DNA of 28,830 nucleotides, from the NCBI GenBank assembly GCA_905221605.1, contig CAJNDS010001208.1, positions 1 to 28,830 of the forward strand. Direction: 5' to 3'. The notes beneath the pieces are model-generated. The model did not search any database and was not told the DNA's origin. It worked only from the letters and a program-made list of their open reading frames with translations. Positions 19,103 through 26,461 of the stretch are shown here, one piece after another (within the stretch, counting starts at the first letter, position 1; each line of letters opens with the position of its first letter). Origin of the DNA: Symbiodinium natans. Its lineage: Eukaryota > Sar > Dinophyceae > Suessiales > Symbiodiniaceae. Made by a program: the position numbers and the translations under genes.

Positions 19103-19209
19103 TTATTCAGGGCTCGTCGGTTCTGACGAAGCCGGAAGAAGCCCGTTTTTGGGATGAGCCGGGGCCTCCATTTATTCAGGGCTCCCTGGTTCTAGGGAAG
19201 CCAGAAGAA
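19098..19209 (-). repeat. Tandem 69-bp units carrying a covarying hairpin and AATAAATGG
   Basis: On the minus strand two units read GGCTT-stem, loop AGAACC, stem-AGCC, then CTGAATAAATGG. The hairpins are at 19111-19133 (arms CGTC/GACG) and 19180-19202 (arms CCCT/AGGG): four pairs differ with pairing preserved. The inner unit leads directly into the integrase ATG; the outer one opens a 22-codon frame (19103-19171) whose TAA stop abuts the integrase ATG. The units lie between fibre and integrase genes and may serve as a 3'-end signal, promoter or both. Confidence 0.75.
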
Positions 19210-19224
19210 GTCGCCTCGAAACTG

Positions 19225-19294
19225 CTTTCCAGGGCCTCACTTTTCGGCAAGGCCGATGTCCGGCGTCCCATCTCCCGGGTGGGGCGCTCTCTCG
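19225..19294 (-). repeat. Segment shared with the hairpin array
   Basis: On the minus strand this contains CCCGGGAGATG, then CGGACATCGGCCTTGCCG, AAAAGTGAGGCCCTGG. The plus strand at 15291-15342 has CCTGGGAGATG, CGGACATCGGCCTTGCCG and AAAAGTGAGGCCCTGG in the same order. The match extends from the hairpin loop through its right arm into the flank. It overlaps the frame-shifted tail of the fibre gene. Confidence 0.85.
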
Positions 19295-19397
19295 CCCCTG
19301 CCCCTGCCCTTGCCCTTCCTTTCCAGGGCCTCCACCCGCGCCTGCAGCCCCTGGCAGACTTTCCACAGCACACAGCACATACGGTTGTAATCCAATG

Positions 19398-22300
19398 TCA
19401 CGAGCTCCCCAGCTCCTCGTCCACGAGCTTGCCGCACAGGGATTGGCCCACGGCTCCCGTCTCCCGCACCTCGTTCGCGATGAAGCCGAGCGTGCGCTTC
19501 TGGCTGCCCTGGGTCCGGCTGTACCATTTTGGGGCCACGGAGTCAAAGAGCTGCTGCAGCTCCTCGAGCCCCGCGGGCTCCACGTTGTGCTTCAGCTTCT
19601 CGTCAGAAAGGTTCTGGAAGCCGTAGTTGCAAACGACCTCGCCGTCGTTTGCTCCGCCTGTGTTGGCTTCCACGATGAGGTTGGCAGGCCCCGCCGAGGA
19701 GGTCCTGAGAAAGATGGCCTGATTCGGTGCGAAAAGCTGCACGCCGCCCGCGGAGGCAGCCTCCAGCTCCCCTTCGCCCGAGCCGCACTCCAGCCTGAGC
19801 TTTGCGTTGCCGACGGGCGCGAGGTTGACGACCTCCGCCGTCACGTCCCCGCTGTTCGCGGTGGCCACGACCCGCAGGTCCCCCTGCGCCTGCACGCCCG
19901 TGCTGCCGCCGATGAGGTCCAGGTACGCGGGGCTGGAGACGCTGCCGTTGTCCGCGCGGATGGCGGAAGCCGTGTATAGAACGCTGTTCAGATAGGTGCC
20001 CGTGACGCCTCCTGTGATCGTGAGGAACTGGTCCGTGGGCCTCGCCCGCACCGTGGGAGTCCTCAGCTCCGTGCTGAGCTCGACGCTGCCCGAGGTCAGG
20101 GTGCCCAACACGTCCAGCGCCCCGTTGACGACGGTGCCCCCAGAGCCTCCGGTGATGGTGAGCTGCGTGTCCTGTGCGCGTGTGGAGATGGCGTTGGTCA
20201 CGAGCCCCGTGGCGGCGCCCGTCGCGTCGTCGATGTAGAGCTCCGTGTCCACGCGCAGCCTCGGGGCCACCGTGTGCACCTCCGACGTGGCGAAGGTGCA
20301 GAGGCTCTGGTCACTCTGGTCTGTGACACGCACGGAGACGGTGCCCGACTTCAGGTTGAGGAACTGGTTGGTCGGAAGCAGGGGCTCCACCGTGTCCGCC
20401 TGGATGCTGCCGGCCGTGGCGATGCCCAGGCTGCTGTCGGCGAAGATGCGGCCCATGGTCAGCATGTTGACGCCCGTCTTGAGGCTGAAGAGCGTGGAGG
20501 ACAGGTCAGCCACGGCGGCCCCGTTGCTGGCCTCGAACTCGATGCCGAGGCTGCCGCCCCGCAGCGTCAAATAATCGGCGGTGTTGGCGCGCACGTCGTT
20601 GACCAGCAGGGGATCCGACGGGGGCGCCCCCGCCAGCGCGTAGCGTGAATCCGATTCGCTCTTACTGTAGCAGTCGCAGGTCAGCTGCACCGTCGCGGAG
20701 TTATGCAAGATCAGGTTCGCCCCCAGGGGTGCCTGAGGCAGCAGCGCTCGGACCATGCGGGGCTGGAAGTTCTCCAAAACCATAGGAATGATGCCTCCCC
20801 CGCCGGCGTTGCCGTTGACGATGTTGTACCTGGAGTCGAGGGGCGTGAAGTCGGTGTTGGAGAAGTACCTCCCATCGCTCTCACTCTTGGAATACGCATC
20901 GCAAGTCAATTGAACCGTCGCAGAGTTGCCCAAAATCAGATTGGCCCCCAACGGAGCCTGGGGCAGCAGCGACCTTATGATGCGAGGCACGAAGTTGTCC
21001 AGTACGAGCGGAATGATCTGTCCCCCTGAGGTGTTGCCATTAGTCGGGAAATACCTCGCGTCCCCCTGGGCCTCGGTGAGGAGCCCCGAGGAGCTGATCT
21101 GGCTCGCGATCTCCGCCGAGGTCTCTCCCTGGTTCCAGTAGTTGGTGAGCTCCGAGGCGATGGAGCTGTCGATGTCGGCCTGCGTGGCGTACTGCGAGAC
21201 GTTCAGGGCGTCCACGGCGCTCGTGATCTGCGCGTTCACCTCGGTCTGCGTGTACGTCTGGCTCTGGTCGTAGGCCTGGCAGTCGATCTGCAGCGTGTTC
21301 CCCGAGTTCTGGAGCGTGGCCACCAGTGGCCCGGTGAAGTGCAGGTTCCGGAGGGCCTGCCCCGTCAGCAGCTCCCAAACGGTGTTCCCGCGCCAGGCGG
21401 GGGCGTTGGTCACCGCCGCTCCCGCGAGGAGGGCGTCCACCTGCGCGGAGTCGTAGCAAGACGCGAGCGCGATGCTGATCTCGTTGAGGATGGGCGCCTG
21501 GAGCCCGGTCCACGGGACGTAGGCGCTGAGGTCGACGCCGCCCACGGCCGCCGCGATGGCTGCGTCCATCTCCGTTGTCGTGCTGTACGGGACCAATGCT
21601 GCCGTGATTGCTCCGTTGGTTTCGCTGCTCGTGTAGTAGCTTCCGAGGGTGGCCAACACCCAGGACTCGCTGGCCAAGGGAGCCAGGAGGGCATTGACCT
21701 CTCCCTGCGTGTAGGCGTCGCAGGCCAAAGACAGCGTGAAGTTGTCGTTCTCGAGGGTGACGCTCAGGGGCGCGTTGAAGTGAAAGTTGAGGATGGTGTT
21801 GGTGCCCAACAGCAGGTCCCAGGTGATCTCCCCGGGCCAGGCCTGGGCGTTGGCGAGGTTCGTGCCCCCTCCCGTGGTCAGCGCGGCCAGCGCGGAGTTG
21901 ATGGCCGACTGCAGACTCGTCTCGGAGGCCGACAGGTCTGCTGCCGTCGCGAAGGGCCCCGCTCCCTGCAGGGCCAGGATGTCGGCGTCGTGCCCGTCCA
22001 GGCGCGCGTCCCGCACGGCCAGGAGGGCGTTGAGTGCCGCGGTGTCAGCTGCGAGGGCCGTGGCGAGCGCCGCCGCAACGTCGGCAGCCGACTGGAAGCC
22101 CGCTGCCTGCAGCGCCGCCAGGGCCGCCTCGGCGGTGTCTAACCTCCCGTCTCGGATGGCCAATGCAGCGTCCAATGCCACCTGCTGCACGTAAGGAAGA
22201 AGCGCCGTCGCGATGAGCTGCGAGACGTCCGCGGGCGTCGTCCTGAGGGCCACCGCGCTGTTCAGGCCGCTGGTGTCGGTGTAGGGGAGCAGGGCGGTGG

Positions 22301-22880
22301 TGATGGCCTGGGAGACGTCGGCCGCTGTTTGCCGGGCCGCGATGTCGAGGGCCTGCTGGTCCTGCGTGCTCTTCAGCCCATAGTTGGCCGCCACCGTGGC
22401 GAGCGTCGCGTTGTTGGCCGAGGCGATGGCCGAAGACATGCCCGCGTTGGTCGGATGATTCGCGAGCTTCAGGTCCACGGAGGCGGGCGTGCTCTTGGAG
22501 TTGACGTCCAGCTGCAGCGCATCCAGGGCGCTCTGGTTCGCTTTGGAGGCCAGCCCCGTAGTGAGGCTGGTGCTCAGGCTTGTGATGCTGGAAGCGTTGG
22601 CCGCTATGGATCCTTCTGCTGCCGCGAGGTCCGCCGCCAGGGCGTAGGGTGCGAGGTCGGGGGGCGGGGGGATGGCCGCCACCTGCGTCTGCAGCGCGGC
22701 GAGGGCGGCCGAGTTCACTCCGATGGCCGCCGTGTTGCTGGTGGTCGTCTCCAGCGGCGTGTACTGGGTGAGTATGGTCGCGACCTGGCCAGCCGTGACG
22801 CCGGTCACCTCTATCGTGGCCATGGGCGTCTCCCCGTCCTGGAGGACATTCCCTGTGATGCTAGAGGAGAAGAGATTCAT
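19398..22880 (-). CDS. Fibre/tail-spike-like protein with C-terminal S74 chaperone-peptidase domain
   Basis: ATG at 22878-22880, six bases after the capsid gene's stop. The 1160 residues begin with repetitive Ala-rich coiled-coil-like segments (AALQTQV, RDGRLDTAEAALAALQ), followed by repeated modules around WELLTGQALRNLHFTGPL and paired copies of a VQLTCDxYSKSESDxRY block, then beta-rich repeats and a C-terminal S74-type domain. The latter shows SDEKLKHN with the Ser/Lys pair (S1092, K1097) used for self-cleavage in phage tail spikes, and LGFIANEV. Such domains fold trimeric fibres and release themselves. Role: host attachment, at the virion surface. The frame stops just after LVDEELG, but a neighbouring frame (to 19237) continues with LVTLDYNRMCCVLWKV and a coiled coil, the usual end of the domain, so one indel near 19400-19420 has shortened it. 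Confidence 0.8.
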   Translation of the reverse strand: MNLFSSSITGNVLQDGETPMATIEVTGVTAGQVATILTQYTPLETTTSNTAAIGVNSAALAALQTQVAAIPPPPDLAPYALAADLAAAEGSIAANASSITSLSTSLTTGLASKANQSALDALQLDVNSKSTPASVDLKLANHPTNAGMSSAIASANNATLATVAANYGLKSTQDQQALDIAARQTAADVSQAITTALLPYTDTSGLNSAVALRTTPADVSQLIATALLPYVQQVALDAALAIRDGRLDTAEAALAALQAAGFQSAADVAAALATALAADTAALNALLAVRDARLDGHDADILALQGAGPFATAADLSASETSLQSAINSALAALTTGGGTNLANAQAWPGEITWDLLLGTNTILNFHFNAPLSVTLENDNFTLSLACDAYTQGEVNALLAPLASESWVLATLGSYYTSSETNGAITAALVPYSTTTEMDAAIAAAVGGVDLSAYVPWTGLQAPILNEISIALASCYDSAQVDALLAGAAVTNAPAWRGNTVWELLTGQALRNLHFTGPLVATLQNSGNTLQIDCQAYDQSQTYTQTEVNAQITSAVDALNVSQYATQADIDSSIASELTNYWNQGETSAEIASQISSSGLLTEAQGDARYFPTNGNTSGGQIIPLVLDNFVPRIIRSLLPQAPLGANLILGNSATVQLTCDAYSKSESDGRYFSNTDFTPLDSRYNIVNGNAGGGGIIPMVLENFQPRMVRALLPQAPLGANLILHNSATVQLTCDCYSKSESDSRYALAGAPPSDPLLVNDVRANTADYLTLRGGSLGIEFEASNGAAVADLSSTLFSLKTGVNMLTMGRIFADSSLGIATAGSIQADTVEPLLPTNQFLNLKSGTVSVRVTDQSDQSLCTFATSEVHTVAPRLRVDTELYIDDATGAATGLVTNAISTRAQDTQLTITGGSGGTVVNGALDVLGTLTSGSVELSTELRTPTVRARPTDQFLTITGGVTGTYLNSVLYTASAIRADNGSVSSPAYLDLIGGSTGVQAQGDLRVVATANSGDVTAEVVNLAPVGNAKLRLECGSGEGELEAASAGGVQLFAPNQAIFLRTSSAGPANLIVEANTGGANDGEVVCNYGFQNLSDEKLKHNVEPAGLEELQQLFDSVAPKWYSRTQGSQKRTLGFIANEVRETGAVGQSLCGKLVDEELGSS

Positions 22881-22886
22881 GTTTTA

Positions 22887-24104
22887 CTAATCGAGGGAAG
22901 ACACGCCCGCCGAGCTCAATGTGACCAACTGGTAGGAAACAAGGTGGAGGAAGCATTGGTCGACCCGGTCTGGCTCCATGCGGTCGAAGCTGAAGCGGCA
23001 GAGGTCGCCGGAGCGCGTCGAGATGCCCGACAGGGGGTGGCGGGGCACGCGCTCGACGGGATATGCAGCGACGAACTGGTAGTTTCCGTAGAGGTTGTCT
23101 CGGATCCGCATGTTTCGTATCTTGCTGTCGTAGGTGCCCGCCATGATCTCCAGGAAGTGGAAGTGGTCCGCGATGCTCTCGTTAGCCACCCTAGGGAACT
23201 GCAAGGCCCCGAGCTGCAGCTGGCTCTTCAAGTTGCGGTTGTCGTTGTTGCCCGCGTACTCGAAATTGTCCACGTGGTCCTCGGTCGTCTTGTTGAACGT
23301 CACGAAGGCGCCCAATAGCTTCGTGAAGGCGCGGGCGACAGTGACGTTGTAGCTGGTGCTCCCGGCGGGGACGCTCGACAATTGGCTGTGCATTGTAGGG
23401 AACGCGAAGATCAAACTGCGGCTGCTGGTCATGATGCGCTGGAAGCTCTCGCGGAGGGCCGAGTCGAGCGTGACTTGCGAGGCGTACAGAGATACGTTCT
23501 CGATGGTGAAGTCCTTGCTCGCGCTGATGTTGCGGGCCCCGTCGTTCGGGTCGGCGAAGGTGATCTGGAGCACGAGATTGAGCTCGGACGGGAGGAGCTT
23601 CTGACAATTGAAGATCCCTATGAGGTGCGGACTCATGAGCACGTGCCGGGAGCTCGAGGCCGGGATTTCCTGGGCGTGACCCCCGCCGTCCGCCAGGAAG
23701 CCCATGATGTGCTTGTTGAGCCACCACTCGGAATTTTTCAGTAGGCTGTAGAGGTACGAGCAGCGCCCGTAGTAGGAGATGTCCTCGATGCGGGTGCCGT
23801 TGGCAAAGACCTCCACGCGGTTAATGAGGCACGACGGATCCGGCGAGGACAGCTGCAGCGTGGCCGTGGTGGAGTTGTTGCGCACCGTGAAGCCGAGCTT
23901 CACCGACTCCGGGTCGATGAAGTCCATGCCGCTGGTCAGGGGGATGCGACAGACTCGGCTCGTGGTGGGCGTGAAGGTGCTCAGCGAGCTCGGGTAGTAA
24001 CGCACATCTTTTCGACTCTGAACGTAGTTAACGTTGCTCGACTGGAGCTTGTAGTCGAGGCTCTGAACCAGCTCGTCGTTCACGGCAGCAGTCACCTGCT
24101 CCAT
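22887..24104 (-). CDS. Major capsid protein, double-jelly-roll type (probable)
   Basis: ATG at 24102-24104 overlaps the end of the preceding frame by 13 nt; stop TAG at 22887-22889. The 405 residues are beta-rich with features of Polinton/PLV-type capsid proteins: an early SGMDFIDPESVKLGFTVRN strand, LINRVEVFANGTRIEDISYY followed by a helix, and LLPSELNLVLQITFAD in the first half, then a second beta-rich half. Length is close to compact double-jelly-roll proteins (PRD1, phycodnavirus) and shorter than many Polinton capsid proteins. It would form the trimeric capsomers of an icosahedral shell. Neighbours (penton-like, packaging ATPase, fibre) support the call. The frame is intact. Assignment is by pattern and context, not by alignment. 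Confidence 0.7.
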   Translation of the reverse strand: MEQVTAAVNDELVQSLDYKLQSSNVNYVQSRKDVRYYPSSLSTFTPTTSRVCRIPLTSGMDFIDPESVKLGFTVRNNSTTATLQLSSPDPSCLINRVEVFANGTRIEDISYYGRCSYLYSLLKNSEWWLNKHIMGFLADGGGHAQEIPASSSRHVLMSPHLIGIFNCQKLLPSELNLVLQITFADPNDGARNISASKDFTIENVSLYASQVTLDSALRESFQRIMTSSRSLIFAFPTMHSQLSSVPAGSTSYNVTVARAFTKLLGAFVTFNKTTEDHVDNFEYAGNNDNRNLKSQLQLGALQFPRVANESIADHFHFLEIMAGTYDSKIRNMRIRDNLYGNYQFVAAYPVERVPRHPLSGISTRSGDLCRFSFDRMEPDRVDQCFLHLVSYQLVTLSSAGVSSLD

Positions 24105-25279
24105 GGTTTACTGTAGCGAAAGATTTCACGCGGCCTCCGGCTCGCTCGCGCTCCGAAGCCCGCGCGCTGCCGTGAGGCTTGACGCTGCATCCGTGGCCCG
24201 CGGGACGAGTCGCTGCCCGAGGACTGCGCCACGGAGTTGAGGCCCGTAGGATAGCGCGTGGGCCTCGCGGGACGAGCCTGTACCCTGGGGGCAGGCTGGG
24301 CCCGCGGCTCCGATTCGTCCTCGGTCAGGCGGTAGTACTCTGTCCGTGGCTGGCGCGAAGGCTCCCGGAGCCGGAAGTGCTGCTCCGCCCCGAACTCTTG
24401 CATCGCGTTGAGGGTTTGAATGTCGGGAGCGGAGCTGGGCCGGGAGGCGTCCGTGTCGGTGCCTCCTCCCCCGCCCCAGCCCATCAGGTGCTCCGCCGCC
24501 ACCATGCCTCCGTGCAGCGCCCACGCGGTGCCCACCAGCGCTGCCCCCGCGCCCGCCACGGCCAGGCCTCCCGCAGCCGCCCCCACCGTGGCGGCCACGG
24601 GCAGCGCGGCCTCTCCGGCGGCGGCCAGCCTGGAGCCGATGGCCGCGAGCGCGCCTCCTCCCGCCTCCGCGGTCGCTGCGGCTTCCGCGGCCCCCGCCGC
24701 CGCCTCCGCCGCGGAAGCGAAGCCCTCGGTCGCCTCCGCCTCGGGCATCTGCTGGCTCATGAACTGCTCGATGTCGCGGGCCGCCGCCCGCTCCACCTCC
24801 TGGGCCCCCTGGCCCGCCCGCTCCAGGAGAGGCTCCACCTCCGAAGGCCTGCCTATCACTTGTGGTGGAGCGACCTCGTCGGGCGGGGGCGCCAGGCCCT
24901 CGGGCACGCGAAGGATGCGCAGGTTCCGGTCGATCCAGTTGCGCCCCCTCCGCGCTGCGTTGTAGAGGTCTGCTCCGTGCCCCGCGATGGCGGAGGCGGA
25001 GCCCGCCAGCCCCGCCGCTGCGCCCGCCGCGGCCTCGGCCTGCTGCAGCCGTCCCAGGAAGCCCGGCGCCGGCGGCGGCTGAAACCCGTCGTTTCTCAGA
25101 GCCTGGCCAGGGTCCACGGCACCAAAGTCAGAATCGCTGTCGAAGGCCCGCGGGCGCAGGAAGTCGCGCCTGGGGAAGGGCACCCCGTCGTAGCCCTCGT
25201 TGGCGTCCTCGTAGGCCGCCGCGGGGTCCACGGTCGTGTGGGGCAACGGCGCGGGCTCGGGCTCGCTGCTCTCGGGTTG
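24092..25279 (-). CDS. Ala-rich virion-protein-like frame lacking its own ATG
   Basis: The frame opens after TAA at 25280-25282 and has no ATG until far inside (MSQQMPEAE); the earliest near-cognate start is TTG at 25244-25246. The protein has an acidic N-terminus (AAYEDANEGYDGVPFPRRDFL), an Ala-rich helical middle with a hydrophobic Gly/Ala segment (VAATVGAAAGGLAVAGAGAA) that could insert in or disturb membranes, and an Arg-rich C-terminus (MQRQASRQRAGFGARASRR). This is reminiscent in composition of adenovirus/Polinton minor virion proteins; no homology is claimed. The upstream frame (25425) runs into it, so the pair may be one gene needing a frame change around 25250-25290. Confidence 0.6.
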   Translation of the reverse strand, partial: QPESSEPEPAPLPHTTVDPAAAYEDANEGYDGVPFPRRDFLRPRAFDSDSDFGAVDPGQALRNDGFQPPPAPGFLGRLQQAEAAAGAAAGLAGSASAIAGHGADLYNAARRGRNWIDRNLRILRVPEGLAPPPDEVAPPQVIGRPSEVEPLLERAGQGAQEVERAAARDIEQFMSQQMPEAEATEGFASAAEAAAGAAEAAATAEAGGGALAAIGSRLAAAGEAALPVAATVGAAAGGLAVAGAGAALVGTAWALHGGMVAAEHLMGWGGGGGTDTDASRPSSAPDIQTLNAMQEFGAEQHFRLREPSRQPRTEYYRLTEDESEPRAQPAPRVQARPARPTRYPTGLNSVAQSSGSDSSRGPRMQRQASRQRAGFGARASRRPREIFRYSKPWSR

Positions 25280-25425
25280 TTAGTCAACCAAAAATGTGAG
25301 GAGGTCAGGATGGATGCGTTGCGGTTGGGATAGGTGATGGGCAGCAGCTCGCCCTCGGCGATGTGGCCCAGGACCTGCGAGTAGGAAGGTCGCACGCGGA
25401 AGCCGTGCGCGCGCCGCTCCTCCAT
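25096..25425 (-). CDS. Short frame, likely true N-terminus of the Ala-rich protein
   Basis: ATG at 25423-25425 directly follows the TAA of the 89-aa gene (TAAATGG). The first 45 or so residues are ordered (RVRPSYSQVLGHIAEGEL, ITYPNRNASILTSSHFWL); after about residue 50 the frame becomes an Arg/Pro/Thr-rich shadow of the overlapping 24092-25279 frame. The best interpretation is that residues 1-50 are fused to the Ala-rich protein through a +1/-2 frame change near 25270. It may instead be a real small protein ending at 25096. Confidence 0.5.
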   Translation of the reverse strand: MEERRAHGFRVRPSYSQVLGHIAEGELLPITYPNRNASILTSSHFWLTNNPRAASPSPRRCPTRPWTPRRPTRTPTRATTGCPSPGATSCARGPSTAILTLVPWTLARL

Positions 25426-25695
25426 TTACTTAAGCATGACCCGCAGGCCCCGCTTGCCCAAGTAGCTCAGCTCGCTGGCTCGCTGCGCCGCCTCGCACAA
25501 GTAGCTCTGGACCTCCCTGTGGTCGTACCGCAGGGCCACGCGACGCGGCGTCGTCCAGCGGCGCTTCAGCAAGCCCAGGATCTCCTCGCCCTCCTCGTGC
25601 TCCTCCAGCTCATGCTCGAAGGCCAGGGGGATCTCAAGCTCCTTGGACGCCAGCGTCCACACGCCGTCTCGCAGTTGCAACACCAACAGCTCCAT
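25426..25695 (-). CDS. Small acidic helical protein, unknown
   Basis: ATG at 25693-25695 (context GTTAAAAAGATGG); 89 residues ending TAA at 25426-25428. The start is beta-like (MELLVLQLRDGVWTLA), followed by a Glu-rich helix (HELEEHEEGEEILGLLKRR) and a basic C-terminus. No family recognised. It is packed with four bases to the upstream gene's stop and zero to the next start, so it is probably a genuine gene of the element. Confidence 0.55.
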   Translation of the reverse strand: MELLVLQLRDGVWTLASKELEIPLAFEHELEEHEEGEEILGLLKRRWTTPRRVALRYDHREVQSYLCEAAQRASELSYLGKRGLRVMLK

Positions 25696-25699
25696 CTTT

Positions 25700-26035
25700 T
25701 TAACACATGAGCCCCCCCCAGACTCCCGACTCGGACGTGTTCCTGCCTGCCGCTACGTCCCGCGCCATCCTGCGCACGCCCGCCCGCTCGGCGGGTGCCC
25801 ATCTCAACTGGGGGATCCTCCTGTTGACGGCGTCCGTCATGCGCCCCAGCTCGTCGGCGTAGGACTCGCCCTCCTGGCGCTGCCGCCGCTCCGCCAGCCA
25901 CTTGTTGAAGGCCTGGGCGTCGATGAGCTGCTGGTGGCGCCTGTCGAGCAGCGGCGTCAGGTTGTAAGAGGGGAACTGCTTGTGAAACGCCCGCAGCATC
26001 GCAGGCTCGTTGCGCCTTTCGGAAAAGGGCATCAT
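25700..26035 (-). CDS. Small basic protein, unknown
   Basis: Two consecutive ATGs at 26030-26035 (context CTAAAAGATGATG) start a 111-residue protein ending TAA at 25700-25702. It is rich in Arg, Gln and Glu with a helical middle (QQLIDAQAFNKWLAERRQRQ) and a RAGVRRMARDVAAG stretch. It has no recognised domain. Position between the AT-hook gene and the 89-aa gene, same strand, 11-nt spacing upstream, suggests a minor structural or DNA-associated protein (inference). Confidence 0.6.
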   Translation of the reverse strand: MMPFSERRNEPAMLRAFHKQFPSYNLTPLLDRRHQQLIDAQAFNKWLAERRQRQEGESYADELGRMTDAVNRRIPQLRWAPAERAGVRRMARDVAAGRNTSESGVWGGLMC

Positions 26036-26046
26036 CTTTTAGATTA

Positions 26047-26460
26047 TCAGATATCCATGCTGTTTGCGAGCAGGAGCTCGTGGAAGCGGTCGGCGCGGGA
26101 GAGCTGCTGGGCCCGACGGACCTCCGAGGGCGTCATTCTGACGGGCTGCTCCAACGGCTGTGCCGAAGGCCGTGCGGCGGCAGGCGCCAGCGGTGGGGGC
26201 TCCACTTCGGCGGCGGGCTCCGTGTTGGGCACCGTGTCCACGGGGACAGTCGGCGGTGGCGGCACTCTGGGCTTCCGGGGAGCCTTGTCCTTCGCTCCCG
26301 GCGGGCGCCCGCGCCTCTTCGGCTCTGGTTTGGGCCGCTCCTCCGCCGAAGGCTGCTGCTCATTCGCCGAAGGCCGTGCGGCGGGCTCCTCCGAAGGCTC
26401 CTCCGAGGGCTCCTCGGGCTCAGGCTCGGGCTCCGCCGCATTCACGGGCTCGGGCTCCAT
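26047..26460 (-). CDS. AT-hook-containing protein
   Basis: ATG at 26458-26460 is one base after the penton gene's TAA (TAAAATGG). The 137 residues have an acidic Pro/Glu N-terminus, an AT-hook-like basic segment at about 48-65 (KRRGRPPGAKDKAPRKPR, with the GRP core), a Pro/Ala linker containing two copies of an AARPSA peptide, and a helical C-terminus (SEVRRAQQLSRADRFHELLL). AT-hooks bind the minor groove of AT-rich DNA, so genome condensation or transcription control is inferred. The repeated 19-nt GCCGAAGGCCGTGCGGCGG at about 26162 and 26365 underlies the repeated peptide. Confidence 0.65.
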   Translation of the reverse strand: MEPEPVNAAEPEPEPEEPSEEPSEEPAARPSANEQQPSAEERPKPEPKRRGRPPGAKDKAPRKPRVPPPPTVPVDTVPNTEPAAEVEPPPLAPAAARPSAQPLEQPVRMTPSEVRRAQQLSRADRFHELLLANSMDI

Positions 26461-26461
26461 T

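Noticed and set aside
19395-22194. Several plus-strand frames opposite the fibre gene
   Set aside because: They are antisense shadows of a GC-rich repetitive coding region.
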